Shown here: in pieces, positions 9,388 to 17,367 of the stretch
How the letters are laid out: each line of letters opens with the position of its first letter
Numbering within the stretch: the stretch's first letter is position 1
From: DASQFQ01 sp963722815
Lineage (GTDB): Bacteria > Actinomycetota > Thermoleophilia > Solirubrobacterales > Solirubrobacteraceae
Reading direction: 5' to 3'
Length of the DNA: 64,000 bases
Assembly (NCBI GenBank): GCA_963722815.1
Contig: CAVROM010000009.1
Location: 124,001 to 188,000, forward strand
Program-made: the position numbers and the translations under genes
The notes under the pieces: model-generated
Told to the model about the DNA's origin: nothing
The model's database searches: none
What the model saw: the letters and a program-made list of their open reading frames with translations, nothing else

Positions 9388-10470
9388 ATGGAGCTGCTGG
9401 TCATCGGCGCCGGGCCGTACGGCCTCGCGGTGGCGGCGGAGGCGCGGCGGCGAGGGCTGTCGGTCACCGTCGTCGGCGAGCCGATGCGGTTCTGGCGGCG
9501 CAACATGCCGGACGGGATGCTGCTGCGGTCGGGGCGCGAGTGGCACCTCGACGCCGCGGGGGTGCACACGTTCGACGCGTTCGTGGGCGGGTGGAATGAC
9601 GAGCCGATCCCGGTCGAGACGTTCATCGCGTACGCGGACTGGTTCGCGGAGCGGGAAGGGATCGTTCCGCTCCCTCAGCGCGTGGACACCCTCACCGAAG
9701 ACCTCGTGGCCCACCTGGATGACGGGTCCACGATCGCTGCGGACCGGGTCGTGGCGGCGCCGGGGATCGCCTCCTTCGCCGTCGAGCCGGCGCTCGTCAC
9801 CGCGCGGCTCGCGCCGCAGCGGTGGTCCCACACCGTCAGAACGGTCGACTTCACGGCGCTCGCCGGCCGCCGCGTGCTGATCCTCGGCGGGCGCCAGAGC
9901 GCGTTCGAATGGGCCGCGCTGCTGGCCGAGGCGGGCGCGGAGCGGGTCGACCTCGTCTACCGCCACGACACGCCGGCGTTCACGGAGTCCGACTGGTCCT
10001 TCGTCAACGCCCTCCTGGCCGAGACCCGCCGCACGCGCGGCTGGTTCCGCGGGCTCCCCGAGGCCGAGCGGACCGCGATCGCCCAACGCTTCTGGCAGGT
10101 CGGCCGCCTGCAGCTCGAGCCCTGGCTGGCGCCCCGGATCACCGGCGCCCACCTCCACCCGCGCACCGAGATCGCGGAGCTCGACGCCAACGGCGCGGTC
10201 ACCGCCCAGCTCACCGACGGCACCAGCCTCGAGGCCGACCACCTCCTCCTCGCCACCGGCTACAAGCCCGACATGACCCGGGTGCCCTACCTGCCGCCGC
10301 TCGAGCTCGCCGACGGCTTCCCCGTCCTCGACCCCGACTTCCAGACGAGCGTCCCCGGCCTCTACATCCCCGGCTTCTCGTCGACCCGCGACTTCGGCCC
10401 CTTCTTCGGCTTCGTCGCGGGCGCCACCACCACCGCGCACATCATCGGCGAGGCGCTCAGCGCGCGGTGA
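9388..10470 (+). CDS. FAD/NAD(P)-dependent monooxygenase-type flavoprotein
   Basis: 360 residues from ATG 9388; an upstream in-frame start at 9349 would lie within the thiolase gene. The N-terminal Rossmann motif is VIGAGPYGLAVAAEARRRG (FAD). A second nucleotide site is ILGGRQSAFEWAALLAEAG (NADPH). ATGYKPDM near residue 290 is the ATGY motif of flavin monooxygenases and N-hydroxylases. RFWRRNMPDGMLLRSGREWH after the first motif is typical of a subfamily of uncharacterised actinobacterial flavoproteins. Substrate unknown. It ends one base before the LuxR regulator ATG, so the two are probably co-transcribed. Confidence 0.85.
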   Translation: MELLVIGAGPYGLAVAAEARRRGLSVTVVGEPMRFWRRNMPDGMLLRSGREWHLDAAGVHTFDAFVGGWNDEPIPVETFIAYADWFAEREGIVPLPQRVDTLTEDLVAHLDDGSTIAADRVVAAPGIASFAVEPALVTARLAPQRWSHTVRTVDFTALAGRRVLILGGRQSAFEWAALLAEAGAERVDLVYRHDTPAFTESDWSFVNALLAETRRTRGWFRGLPEAERTAIAQRFWQVGRLQLEPWLAPRITGAHLHPRTEIAELDANGAVTAQLTDGTSLEADHLLLATGYKPDMTRVPYLPPLELADGFPVLDPDFQTSVPGLYIPGFSSTRDFGPFFGFVAGATTTAHIIGEALSAR

Positions 10471-10471
10471 G

Positions 10472-12124
10472 ATGCTGTCGGCACCCGTCGTGGATGCCGT
10501 CGCCGAAACCGAACGGGGCCGCGAGCTCTACAGGAGGCGCGCCTGGGCCGACGCCTTCTCAGCCCTGTCGCGCGCCGCCTCCGCTGCGCCGGACCTCGAG
10601 CTGCTGGCCACGTCCGCCTACATGCTCGGCCGCGACGCGGACTACTTCGAGGCGCTCGAGCGCGCTCATCACGCGCACCTCGACGCCGGCGACCGCCTCC
10701 GCGCGGCGTACTGCGCGCTCTGGATGGGCGTCAACCTCATGCTGCAGCGCGAGGTGGGTCCCGCGACCGGCTGGATCGCGCGCGCCCAGCGGCTGGTCGA
10801 TCGTGAGGGTCGCGAGTGCGTCGAGCGCGGCTACCTGCGGATCCCGGCGATCTTCCGCCACGAGGCGGCCGGCGACCTGCGGGCCGCGGCGGCGGTCGCG
10901 GGCGAGGCGCTCGCCATCGGCGACCGGTTTGGCGACCGCGATCTGTTCGCGCTCGCCGCGCAGTCGCAGGGCACGTTCCTTGTGATGGAGGGCGAGGTCG
11001 AGAAGGGCGTGACGCTGCTCGACGAGGCGATGGTCGCGGTCAGCGCACACGAGCTGTCGCCGATCGTCAGCGGGCTCGTGTACTGCGGTGTGATCCTCGG
11101 ATGTCAGGCCGCGTATGACCCGCATCGCGCCCACGAGTGGACGACCGCGCTGAGCGCCTGGTGCGAGCAGCAGCCCGACATGGTCGCCTTCACCGGCCGC
11201 TGCCTCACGCACCGGGCCGAGCTGATGTGGCTGCACGGTGCGTGGGCGGAGGCGCTCGAGGAGGCCCGGCGCGCCGGCCGGCGGTCCGCGGAAGGAAAGA
11301 ACGCGCTCGCGGCCGGTGAGGCGCTCTATGTGCAAGGGGAAGTGCTGCGGCGGCAGGGCGAGCTCGCGGCCGCCGAGAAGGCGTACCGGACGGCGAGCCG
11401 GTCGGGGCGCGAGCCCCAGCCCGGCCTCGCGCTGTTGCGGCTCGCCCAGGGCGACACGGGCGCCGCGGCCGCGGCGATCCGCCGCGCGCTCGGCGAGACG
11501 AGCGAGCGCCCGCTCCGCGCGCGGCTGCTCCCAGCGTGCGTGGAGATCATGCTCGCGGCCGGCGACCTCGAGGCGGCGCGCACATCGTCGGCGGAGCTGG
11601 GGCGGATCGCCGACGGCCACGAGGCCGGGATGCTGGGCGCGATGGCGGCGCTCGCGCAGGGAGCGGTCGAGTTGGCCGCCGGCGACGTCCGGGCCGCGCT
11701 CGGCTCGTCGCGGCACGCCGGGCGGGTGTGGCAGCAGCTCGAGGCGCCGTTCGAAGTGGCGCAGGCGCGGACGCTCGTCGGGCTGGCCTGCCGCGCGCTC
11801 GGCGACCGCGACACGGCCGCGTTCGAGCTCGAGGCCGCACGCGGGATCTTCGCCGGGCTCGCCGCCGCGCCGGAGCTGGCGCGCGTGGAGGCCCTGATCC
11901 AGCCGGCCACGCCGAGCGCCCACGGGCTGACGGCGCGCGAGCAGGAGGTGCTCGGCCTCGTCGCCGCCGGGAAGAGCAACCGCGAGATCGCCGCGGAGCT
12001 GGTCCTCAGCGAGCACACCGTGGCCCGCCACCTGCAGAACATCTTCGCCAAGCTCGGCGTCTCGTCGCGCACCGCCGCGAGCGCGTTCGCGTGGTCAGAA
12101 ATGACCACGCGGCCCCCTACCTGA
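10472..12124 (+). CDS. LuxR-type regulator with TPR-like sensor region
   Basis: 550 residues. Residues 20-470 are a long array of helical TPR-like repeats rich in Ala, Leu and Glu with AxxxYxxG-type spacing, a protein- or ligand-sensing solenoid; no Walker A site is present, so this is not a full LAL/MalT ATPase. The C-terminal 65 residues are a GerE/LuxR helix-turn-helix: LTAREQEVLGLVAAGKSNREIAAELVLSEHTVARHLQNIFAKLGV. It likely controls the downstream cupin-hydrolase-methyltransferase-SnoaL operon or the upstream flavoprotein; this is inferred from position. Confidence 0.88.
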   Translation: MLSAPVVDAVAETERGRELYRRRAWADAFSALSRAASAAPDLELLATSAYMLGRDADYFEALERAHHAHLDAGDRLRAAYCALWMGVNLMLQREVGPATGWIARAQRLVDREGRECVERGYLRIPAIFRHEAAGDLRAAAAVAGEALAIGDRFGDRDLFALAAQSQGTFLVMEGEVEKGVTLLDEAMVAVSAHELSPIVSGLVYCGVILGCQAAYDPHRAHEWTTALSAWCEQQPDMVAFTGRCLTHRAELMWLHGAWAEALEEARRAGRRSAEGKNALAAGEALYVQGEVLRRQGELAAAEKAYRTASRSGREPQPGLALLRLAQGDTGAAAAAIRRALGETSERPLRARLLPACVEIMLAAGDLEAARTSSAELGRIADGHEAGMLGAMAALAQGAVELAAGDVRAALGSSRHAGRVWQQLEAPFEVAQARTLVGLACRALGDRDTAAFELEAARGIFAGLAAAPELARVEALIQPATPSAHGLTAREQEVLGLVAAGKSNREIAAELVLSEHTVARHLQNIFAKLGVSSRTAASAFAWSEMTTRPPT

Positions 12125-12164
12125 GTTGGTCAATCCAGGCGATGCGGGGCGCGCGGGGCGTGCC

Positions 12165-12170
12165 TAGCCT
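12165..12170 (+). promoter_or_regulatory. -10 box TAGCCT, leaderless geometry
   Basis: TAGCCT ends six bases before the cupin ATG at 12177 and no Shine-Dalgarno sequence is present, so the transcript would begin at or next to the start codon. Confidence 0.5.
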
Positions 12171-12176
12171 CGCGCC

Positions 12177-12545
12177 ATGCCGAACGTATCGAGGGACACC
12201 GCGTCCGAGACGATCGCGCTGGAGGGGCTCGACGTGCGCGTCGAGCACCTCGAGGGCGGCTACTCGGTCTGCTTCGAGTCACACACCGCCGACGCCGACC
12301 TCGCGGGCCTGTTCCGCGGCCTGGCCGACGATCGCTGCCCGCTCCCGCGCTGGGGCTACGTGCTGGAGGGCCAGGTCGGCTTCCGGTTCCCCGACCGCGA
12401 GGAGACCTTCCACGCCGGCGACGCCTACTACGTACCGCCGGGGCACACGCCGGTCCACTACGCCGGCGCCGAGCTGGTCGAGTTCAGCCCCACCGACGTG
12501 CTCGGGCAGACGATCCCGGTGGTGTTGGGGAACCTGCGGTCATGA
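12177..12545 (+). CDS. Cupin-domain protein
   Basis: 122 residues with one cupin barrel. Motif 1 is weak (RWGYVLEGQVGFRFPD, lacking the usual HxH) and motif 2 is GDAYYVPPGHTPVHYAG with one histidine region. Metal binding is therefore possible but reduced, and a ligand-binding or regulatory role is as likely as catalysis. First gene of a four-gene run in which each start overlaps the preceding stop (12542, 13351, 14181), all probably made together. Confidence 0.8.
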   Translation: MPNVSRDTASETIALEGLDVRVEHLEGGYSVCFESHTADADLAGLFRGLADDRCPLPRWGYVLEGQVGFRFPDREETFHAGDAYYVPPGHTPVHYAGAELVEFSPTDVLGQTIPVVLGNLRS

Positions 12546-13354
12546 GGCGGATGCTGGCCGGGCTGCCGGTCACCGAGCGGCGGCTCGAGCTCGCCGGCAC
12601 CGCGACCGCGGTCGTCGAAGCCGGTGACGGCCCGCCGCTCGTCCTCCTGCACGGTGGGATCGAGTGCGGTGGGCCGATCTGGGCGCCCGTCGTCGCCCAG
12701 ATCGCCGAGCGCCACCGCGTCGTCGTGCCCGACCTGCCCGGGCTCGGCGAGTCGGAGCCGCTCGACCGGCTCGATTCCGCGACGTTCGCGGCCTGGTTCA
12801 GCGCGCTGCTGCGGATGACCTGCGACCAGCCCCCGGTGCTGGTCGCACACTCGCTCGGAGGCAGCCTCGCTGCCCGCTTCGCGACTGAGCACGGCGAGTT
12901 CCTCGAGCGGCTGGTCGTCTACGGAGCGCCCGGCGTCGGCCGGTACCGGATGCCGCTGGGCCTGCGCGCGACGGCGATGCGGTTCGCGCTGCGCCCGACC
13001 GAGCGCAACGCGGAGCGGTTCGACCGCCTGGCGTTCTTCGACCTCGACCGCGTGCGCCGCGAGGATGCGGCATGGTTCGCCGCGTTCGGCGCCGACACGC
13101 TGGCGCGGGCACGCGTCCCGCACGTCAAGCGGACGATGCGCCGCCTGGTCGCGCTCGGCACGAAGTCGGTGCCCGGCCTAGAGCGCGTCGCGATCCCGGC
13201 CACGTTGCTGTGGGGCCGGCACGACCGCTTCGTACCGCTCGGCCTCGCCGAGGCGGCGAGCACCTGGCTCGGCTGGCCACTGCATGTCGTCGACGGCGCG
13301 GGCCACGTCCCGCACGTCGAGCAACCCGACGCCTTCCTGGAGGTCCTGGCATGA
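12542..13354 (+). CDS. Alpha/beta hydrolase
   Basis: 270 residues. Oxyanion segment LLHGGIECGGPIW, nucleophile elbow AHSLGGSL, acid in LLWGRHDRFVPLG, and histidine in GAGHVPHVEQP complete the catalytic triad. A helical cap lies between residues about 130 and 200. No signal peptide, so cytoplasmic. The closest general type is the MhpC/BphD-like hydrolase branch, but substrate cannot be told. ATG overlaps the cupin stop and its own stop overlaps the methyltransferase ATG. Confidence 0.87.
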   Translation: MRRMLAGLPVTERRLELAGTATAVVEAGDGPPLVLLHGGIECGGPIWAPVVAQIAERHRVVVPDLPGLGESEPLDRLDSATFAAWFSALLRMTCDQPPVLVAHSLGGSLAARFATEHGEFLERLVVYGAPGVGRYRMPLGLRATAMRFALRPTERNAERFDRLAFFDLDRVRREDAAWFAAFGADTLARARVPHVKRTMRRLVALGTKSVPGLERVAIPATLLWGRHDRFVPLGLAEAASTWLGWPLHVVDGAGHVPHVEQPDAFLEVLA

Positions 13355-14184
13355 CCGCACGAGAGCTCGACCTCACGCAGCGCGCCTGGGACGCGATCGC
13401 GGAGGGCTACGACCGCAGCGTGACGCCGTCTCACATCTGGCTGGGCCACGAGGGGCTCCGCCGCGCGGGGCTCCGCCCGGGGATGCGCTTCCTCGACGTG
13501 GCGGCCGGTAGCGGCGCGCTCAGTATTCCCGCGGCCCGCCTCGGCGCCCGGGTGCTCGCGACCGATCTGTCGTCGGCGATGCTGGAGCGCCTCGAACGAC
13601 GTGCCCGCGAAGACGAGCTGAGCATCGAGACGCGCGTGATGGACGGCCACGCGCTCGACGTCGAGGACGGCAGCTTCGACATGGCGGGGTCGCAGTTCGG
13701 CGTGATGCTGTTCCCGGACATGCGGCAGGGAATCCGAGAGCTCGCGCGGGTCGTCAAGCCCGGTGGCCGGGTCCTGATGAACGTCTATGGCGACCCGCAC
13801 GCGATTGAGTTCTTCGGGTTCTTCGTTACCGCCATCCAGGCCGCCGTCCCGTCGTTCGCGGGTCCCCCGATGGACCCGCCGCCTCTGCCGTTCCAGCTCC
13901 AGGATCCGAAGCGGCTCCGGCGCGAGCTCTCCGACGCCGGACTCGACGCCGTCGAGGTGGAGCAGATCACCGAGGAGATGGAGTTCCGCTCGGGCGAGCA
14001 CATGTGGGACTGGATCACGAACAGCAACCCGATCGCGGGCGCGATCCTTGCCGAGCTGGACCTCTCCGGAGAACAGACCGCAATTGTGCGGGATGCGCTC
14101 GGCGACTTGGTCCGCGAGCGCGCGGGCGGCGATGGCGCCGCGGTGCTCACCGCGCCGATCAACATCGGGATCGGCTCCCGATGA
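13351..14184 (+). CDS. Class I SAM-dependent methyltransferase
   Basis: 277 residues from ATG 13351 (a longer in-frame opening lies inside the hydrolase gene). SAM-binding motif I is FLDVAAGSGALSIPAARLGA, the acidic post-motif is ATDLSSAMLERL, and motif II/III are GSFDMAGSQFGVMLFPDM and VVKPGGRVLMNVYG. The layout matches UbiE/arsenite-type methyltransferases (methyltransf_11). The proline-rich GPPMDPPPLPFQLQDP insert probably forms the substrate lid. Acts with the adjacent hydrolase, cupin and SnoaL-like gene in an unknown small-molecule modification. Confidence 0.87.
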   Translation: MTARELDLTQRAWDAIAEGYDRSVTPSHIWLGHEGLRRAGLRPGMRFLDVAAGSGALSIPAARLGARVLATDLSSAMLERLERRAREDELSIETRVMDGHALDVEDGSFDMAGSQFGVMLFPDMRQGIRELARVVKPGGRVLMNVYGDPHAIEFFGFFVTAIQAAVPSFAGPPMDPPPLPFQLQDPKRLRRELSDAGLDAVEVEQITEEMEFRSGEHMWDWITNSNPIAGAILAELDLSGEQTAIVRDALGDLVRERAGGDGAAVLTAPINIGIGSR

Positions 14185-14570
14185 GCAACGCCGAGGCGCT
14201 GGCCCGCGCGTTCGCCGGCTGGGGCAAGGACGAGCCCGCGAACCTTCGCGAGCTCTTGCACGCCGACTGCGAGCTCGTGGTCCCGGAGTCCCTGCCCTAT
14301 GGAGGCACCTTCCGCGGGGCCGAGGCGGTGATCGCATGGTTCACGCGCGACCTGTGGCGGTGGTACGACGAGTTCACGTCCACCCCCGAGGGTTTCATCG
14401 ACGCCGGTGACCGGATCGTCGTCCCGGTCCATGTGCAGGCCCGCGCGCTGAGCGGAACGACGGTCGACGTCCACAACGTCTGGATCTACGAGTTCAGCGA
14501 CGGCGAGCTGACCCGCGGCCGCGTCTACGCCGACACCGCGGTGCTGCGCGAGGCGGTCACCGGCGCCTGA
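14181..14570 (+). CDS. SnoaL-like / NTF2-fold protein
   Basis: 129 residues with NTF2-like pattern: N-terminal helices (ALARAFAGWGKDEPANLRELL), then LHADCELVVPESLPYGGTFRGAEAVIAWF and a curved beta sheet ending VWIYEFSDGELTRGRVYADTAVLRE. SnoaL-like proteins act as cyclases, isomerases or hydrolases on small ring compounds. ATG 14181 overlaps the methyltransferase stop. It is the last gene of the operon; 46 bases separate it from the next gene. Confidence 0.83.
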   Translation: MSNAEALARAFAGWGKDEPANLRELLHADCELVVPESLPYGGTFRGAEAVIAWFTRDLWRWYDEFTSTPEGFIDAGDRIVVPVHVQARALSGTTVDVHNVWIYEFSDGELTRGRVYADTAVLREAVTGA

Positions 14571-14603
14571 GCGGCGCGTAAGCACTCCGTCCGTCGGCGG
14601 CCT

Positions 14604-14609
14604 TACGTT
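14604..14609 (+). promoter_or_regulatory. -10 box TACGTT, leaderless geometry
   Basis: TACGTT ends seven bases before GTG 14617 with no Shine-Dalgarno sequence between. Confidence 0.4.
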
Positions 14610-14616
14610 CGTCGGC

Positions 14617-15048
14617 GTGCCCGAAACGGTCAGGAAGGTGAGAGCGCCGCCGCCGTGGCTGCGGACCGCCTTCTTCGTGCTCACCGCGCTCGCGGCCGCC
14701 GCAGCGCTCTGCCTCGGCCTGGCGAACACCGACACCGGGGATCCGGAGCCCGGCTGGGCGCTCGAATCGCCTGCACTGCATCGGCTGGCGGTGATCGTGG
14801 CGCTGTTCGTGTGCTTCTACGCGGTCATCGTCGTGCTCTATCTCGCCGCCCAGGGCCGGTCGTTCACCGAGCTCCGCCTGCCCGGCGGGACCGGCGTGGG
14901 CGAGCCCGAGACGCTCGAGGACGAGACGGAGGCGCTCGACGATCTCTCGGCGGCCGGCAAGAGCCTCGCGGCGGCGATCGCCGACCACGAGAATCGGCTC
15001 CGCAAACTCGAGGGACTCCCGCCCTTGCCGCCCGACTCCGGCGCCTAG
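14617..15048 (+). CDS. Two-span membrane protein, 143 aa
   Basis: Two hydrophobic spans: WLRTAFFVLTALAAAAALCLG (about 14-34) and LAVIVALFVCFYAVIVVLYLA (about 57-77). The C-terminal 60 residues are acidic and helical (LEDETEALDDLSAAGKSLAAAIADHENRLRKLEG), probably a cytoplasmic coiled coil. No known domain. GTG 14617 is preferred because a -10 box sits just upstream. Confidence 0.7.
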   Translation: MPETVRKVRAPPPWLRTAFFVLTALAAAAALCLGLANTDTGDPEPGWALESPALHRLAVIVALFVCFYAVIVVLYLAAQGRSFTELRLPGGTGVGEPETLEDETEALDDLSAAGKSLAAAIADHENRLRKLEGLPPLPPDSGA

Positions 15049-15068
15049 AATCCGCCGCACACGGGGAC

Positions 15069-15074
15069 TATCCT
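15069..15074 (+). promoter_or_regulatory. -10 box TATCCT before the 53-aa gene
   Basis: TATCCT ends eight bases before ATG 15083 (five before GTG 15080). Confidence 0.4.
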
Positions 15075-15082
15075 CAACAGTG

Positions 15083-15244
15083 ATGACGCCGTCTCGCACA
15101 CCCAAGCAGCCGCAGAACGGCGAGGTGCCGCGTACCGTCGCAGAACGGTCGCTGGCCAGCGCGCGCGAGAGCCTTCGCCGCGTCGACGCGCGGATCGCCG
15201 CCCGCCGGCGGCGGCTCGATCAGGCCCCCAAGGCCCGCGCCTAG
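15083..15244 (+). CDS. Small basic protein, 53 aa
   Basis: MTPSRTPKQPQNGEVPR, then an Arg/Ala helix (SLASARESLRRVDARIAARR). Third codon positions are mostly G or C as in neighbouring genes, and a -10-like TATCCT lies just upstream. It fills the otherwise empty 245-base stretch before efp. No family recognised; a nucleic-acid or membrane-surface helix is conceivable. Evidence is codon pattern and promoter only. Confidence 0.45.
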   Translation: MTPSRTPKQPQNGEVPRTVAERSLASARESLRRVDARIAARRRRLDQAPKARA

Positions 15245-15277
15245 CCCTCGGAGATCCGCTGCTCGCGGGCGGGGTCC

Positions 15278-15283
15278 TATCCT
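15278..15283 (+). promoter_or_regulatory. -10 box TATCCT before efp
   Basis: TATCCT ends ten bases before the efp ATG, the same hexamer and nearly the same spacing as at 15069 and 50354. Confidence 0.5.
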
Positions 15284-15293
15284 GGACCCGCGC

Positions 15294-15854
15294 ATGATCA
15301 GCACCAACCAGTTCAAGAACGGCAACCACATCGACGTCGAGGGGACCGTCTTCAAGATCCTCGAGTTCCAGCACGTCAAGCCCGGCAAGGGCGGCGCCTT
15401 CGTGCGCACGAAGCTGCGCCGCGCCGCCGACGGCGCCGTGATCGACCGGACGTTCCGCGCCGGCGAGAAGTTCCGCCCGGTCCGGACCGAGGCGCGCAAG
15501 ATGCAGTTCCTCTACGCCGATGGCACCGATGCGCACTTCATGGACTCGGAGTCGTTCGAGCAAATCGAGATCCCCGAGGACAGCGTCCGGGAGACGCTGC
15601 AGTGGATCCGGCCGAACGAGACCGTCGACCTGCTCTACATCGACGACCAGCCGGGCGACATCCAGCTCGCGGCTTCCGTCGAGCTCGAGGTCACGCACAC
15701 CGAGCCCGGCATGCGCGGCGACACCGCGTCGGGCGGCGGCACGAAGCCGGCCACGCTCGAGACGGGCGCCACGGTCAGCGTGCCCCTGTTCGTGAACATC
15801 GGCGACCGGGTCAAGGTCGACACGCGGTCAGGCAGCTACATGTCCCGTGCGTAG
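15294..15854 (+). CDS. efp: Elongation factor P
   Basis: 186 residues, the normal EF-P length. It binds stalled ribosomes between P and E sites and promotes peptide bonds at polyproline stretches, relevant here because several window proteins carry Pro runs. KOW-like N-terminal domain with the loop HVKPGKGGAFVRTKLR, Lys32 at the tip position that other bacteria modify; no modification gene (epmA, ymfI, earP) is in the window. OB domains follow, ending GDRVKVDTRSGSYMSRA, the family C-terminal signature. First gene of the efp-nusB-xseB-ispA-dxs run. Confidence 0.96.
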   Translation: MISTNQFKNGNHIDVEGTVFKILEFQHVKPGKGGAFVRTKLRRAADGAVIDRTFRAGEKFRPVRTEARKMQFLYADGTDAHFMDSESFEQIEIPEDSVRETLQWIRPNETVDLLYIDDQPGDIQLAASVELEVTHTEPGMRGDTASGGGTKPATLETGATVSVPLFVNIGDRVKVDTRSGSYMSRA

Positions 15855-16257
15855 GAGCGATCAGCGGAGGGCCGCGGTCTTCGCCCTCTACCAGCACGAC
15901 CTCACGGGCCGCCCGCTCGACGACGTCTTCGAGCGCGACACCGCGACCTTCACGCGCGCGCTCGCGCACGCGACCTCGGACAACACCGAAGAGCTCGATG
16001 CCCGCATCGAGCGCCACACCAAGGGCTGGACGCTGGATCGCATCGCGCCGCTCGAGAAGGCCATCCTCCGCACCGCGCTGCTCGAGATGCTCCACCCCGA
16101 CCTCGTGGAAGCCGACCACCCGATCCCCGCCGAAGGCGCCATCGACGAGGCGGTCGAGACCGCCAAGGCGTTCTGCGGCCCCGACGCGCCCGGTTTCGTC
16201 AACGGCATCCTCGGGGCAGCACTGACCGACGTGCGGGAGAATGGCGCCGATGACTGA
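15847..16257 (+). CDS. nusB: Transcription antitermination factor NusB
   Basis: 136 residues, all helical, with RRAAVFALYQHDLTGRPLDDVF at the start, WTLDRIAPLEKAILRTALLEML in the centre and a PIPAEGAIDEAVETAKAFCGPDAPGFVNGIL ending; these are the standard NusB blocks (the last is the (I/V)NE(A/Y)(V/I)E(L/T)AK region). NusB with NusE binds boxA RNA for rRNA antitermination. GTG 15847 overlaps the efp 3' end by eight bases. Confidence 0.95.
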   Translation: MRRSDQRRAAVFALYQHDLTGRPLDDVFERDTATFTRALAHATSDNTEELDARIERHTKGWTLDRIAPLEKAILRTALLEMLHPDLVEADHPIPAEGAIDEAVETAKAFCGPDAPGFVNGILGAALTDVRENGADD

Positions 16258-16471
16258 GCCCGACCGCCTCGACACGCTGGTCGAGCGCCTCGAGCACCTC
16301 GCCGCCGAGCTGCGCTCCGGGCAGCTCGACGCCGATCGCGCCGCCGCGCTCGTGGACGACTGCGCCCGCCTCGCCGCCGAGGCGGGGGCGGAGCTGGACC
16401 GCCGGGTCCGCGCCGCGGAATCGGTCCCCGCCCACCCGGGCTCCGCCGGCCAGCTCGCGCTCGAGTCGTGA
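16250..16471 (+). CDS. xseB: Exodeoxyribonuclease VII small subunit-like protein
   Basis: 73 residues from ATG 16250, which overlaps the nusB stop (ATGACTGA); an in-frame ATG at 16241 is the alternative. The helical hairpin LVERLEHLAAELRSGQLDADRAAALVDDCARLAAEAGAELDRRVRAAE matches the XseB pattern (LE..L..LESGELSLEEAL..YE.G..L...C...L). XseB packs around XseA to make the nuclease that degrades single-stranded DNA. The usual xseA neighbour is missing here; nusB directly precedes. Confidence 0.75.
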   Translation: MTEPDRLDTLVERLEHLAAELRSGQLDADRAAALVDDCARLAAEAGAELDRRVRAAESVPAHPGSAGQLALES

Positions 16472-17367
16472 GCGCGCACACCGCCCGCGCCGTCTACCCG
16501 GAGCCGCTCCGGGAGCAGGTCGAGGCCTACCTGGCCGACCTGCGCTTCGCCGAGGAGCCCGCCGCCCAGGGCCTCGAGGAGGCCATGCGCTACAGCCTGC
16601 TGGCCGGCGGCAAGCGCATCCGCCCGGTGCTCGCGCTCGCCACCGCCAAGGCGATCGGCACGGACCCCGCGACCGTTCTCCCGCTCGCCGCGGCCCTCGA
16701 GCTCATCCACACGTACAGCCTCATCCACGACGACCTCCCGGCCATGGATGACGACGAGCTGCGCCGCGGCCGGCCCACATGTCACGTCAAGTACGGCGAG
16801 GACGTCGCGATACTCGCCGGCGACGGCCTCTACGCCGAGGCGTTCAAGCTCGTCCTCAACAAGCAGCCCGGCGACCCCGCCAACCTGCTCAAAGCCGTCT
16901 GCGAGCTCGCCTCCGCCACCGGCGTCAACGGCATGGTCGGCGGCCAGTACATCGACGTCCAGGCGCTCGTCCCGCAGGGCGCCGCGAGCCTGCGCCGCCT
17001 GCACGAGCTGAAGACAGGCCGCCTGATCGGCGCCTCGGTCGAGTGCGTACTGCTCCTCATGGAGGGTTCAGACGAAGGGTCTAGACTGCCTCAATTCCGC
17101 GACTTCGCGGCGGAGTTGGGCGTCCTCTTCCAGATCGTCGACGACATCCTCGACGTGACCGGCACGGACGACGCCCTGGGGAAGCCGCGAGGCAGCGACG
17201 AGCGCCACGGGAAGGTGACCTACGTGACCCAATACGGAGTGGACGGGGCGCGCGAGATGGCCGCCGAATCGCACCGCAACGCTCGCGCCGCGCTCGCCCG
17301 GGCAGCCCCCGGCGGCGCCGCAGAGCTCGAGCAGATCACCGACTTCATCGCCACGCGAACCTCATGA
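16468..17367 (+). CDS. ispA: Polyprenyl (farnesyl/geranylgeranyl) diphosphate synthase
   Basis: 299 residues. Condenses isopentenyl diphosphate with allylic diphosphates. First Asp-rich motif LIHDDLPAMDDDELRRGRPTCH, second motif FQIVDDILDVTG, and substrate lysine/arginine in AGGKRIRPVL. The residues before the first motif (ALELIHTYSLIHDD) fit a short-chain (C15 or C20) product. GTG 16468 overlaps the xseB stop and the stop overlaps dxs ATG, so isoprenoid entry (Dxs) and chain elongation are coupled. Confidence 0.93.
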   Translation: MSAHTARAVYPEPLREQVEAYLADLRFAEEPAAQGLEEAMRYSLLAGGKRIRPVLALATAKAIGTDPATVLPLAAALELIHTYSLIHDDLPAMDDDELRRGRPTCHVKYGEDVAILAGDGLYAEAFKLVLNKQPGDPANLLKAVCELASATGVNGMVGGQYIDVQALVPQGAASLRRLHELKTGRLIGASVECVLLLMEGSDEGSRLPQFRDFAAELGVLFQIVDDILDVTGTDDALGKPRGSDERHGKVTYVTQYGVDGAREMAAESHRNARAALARAAPGGAAELEQITDFIATRTS

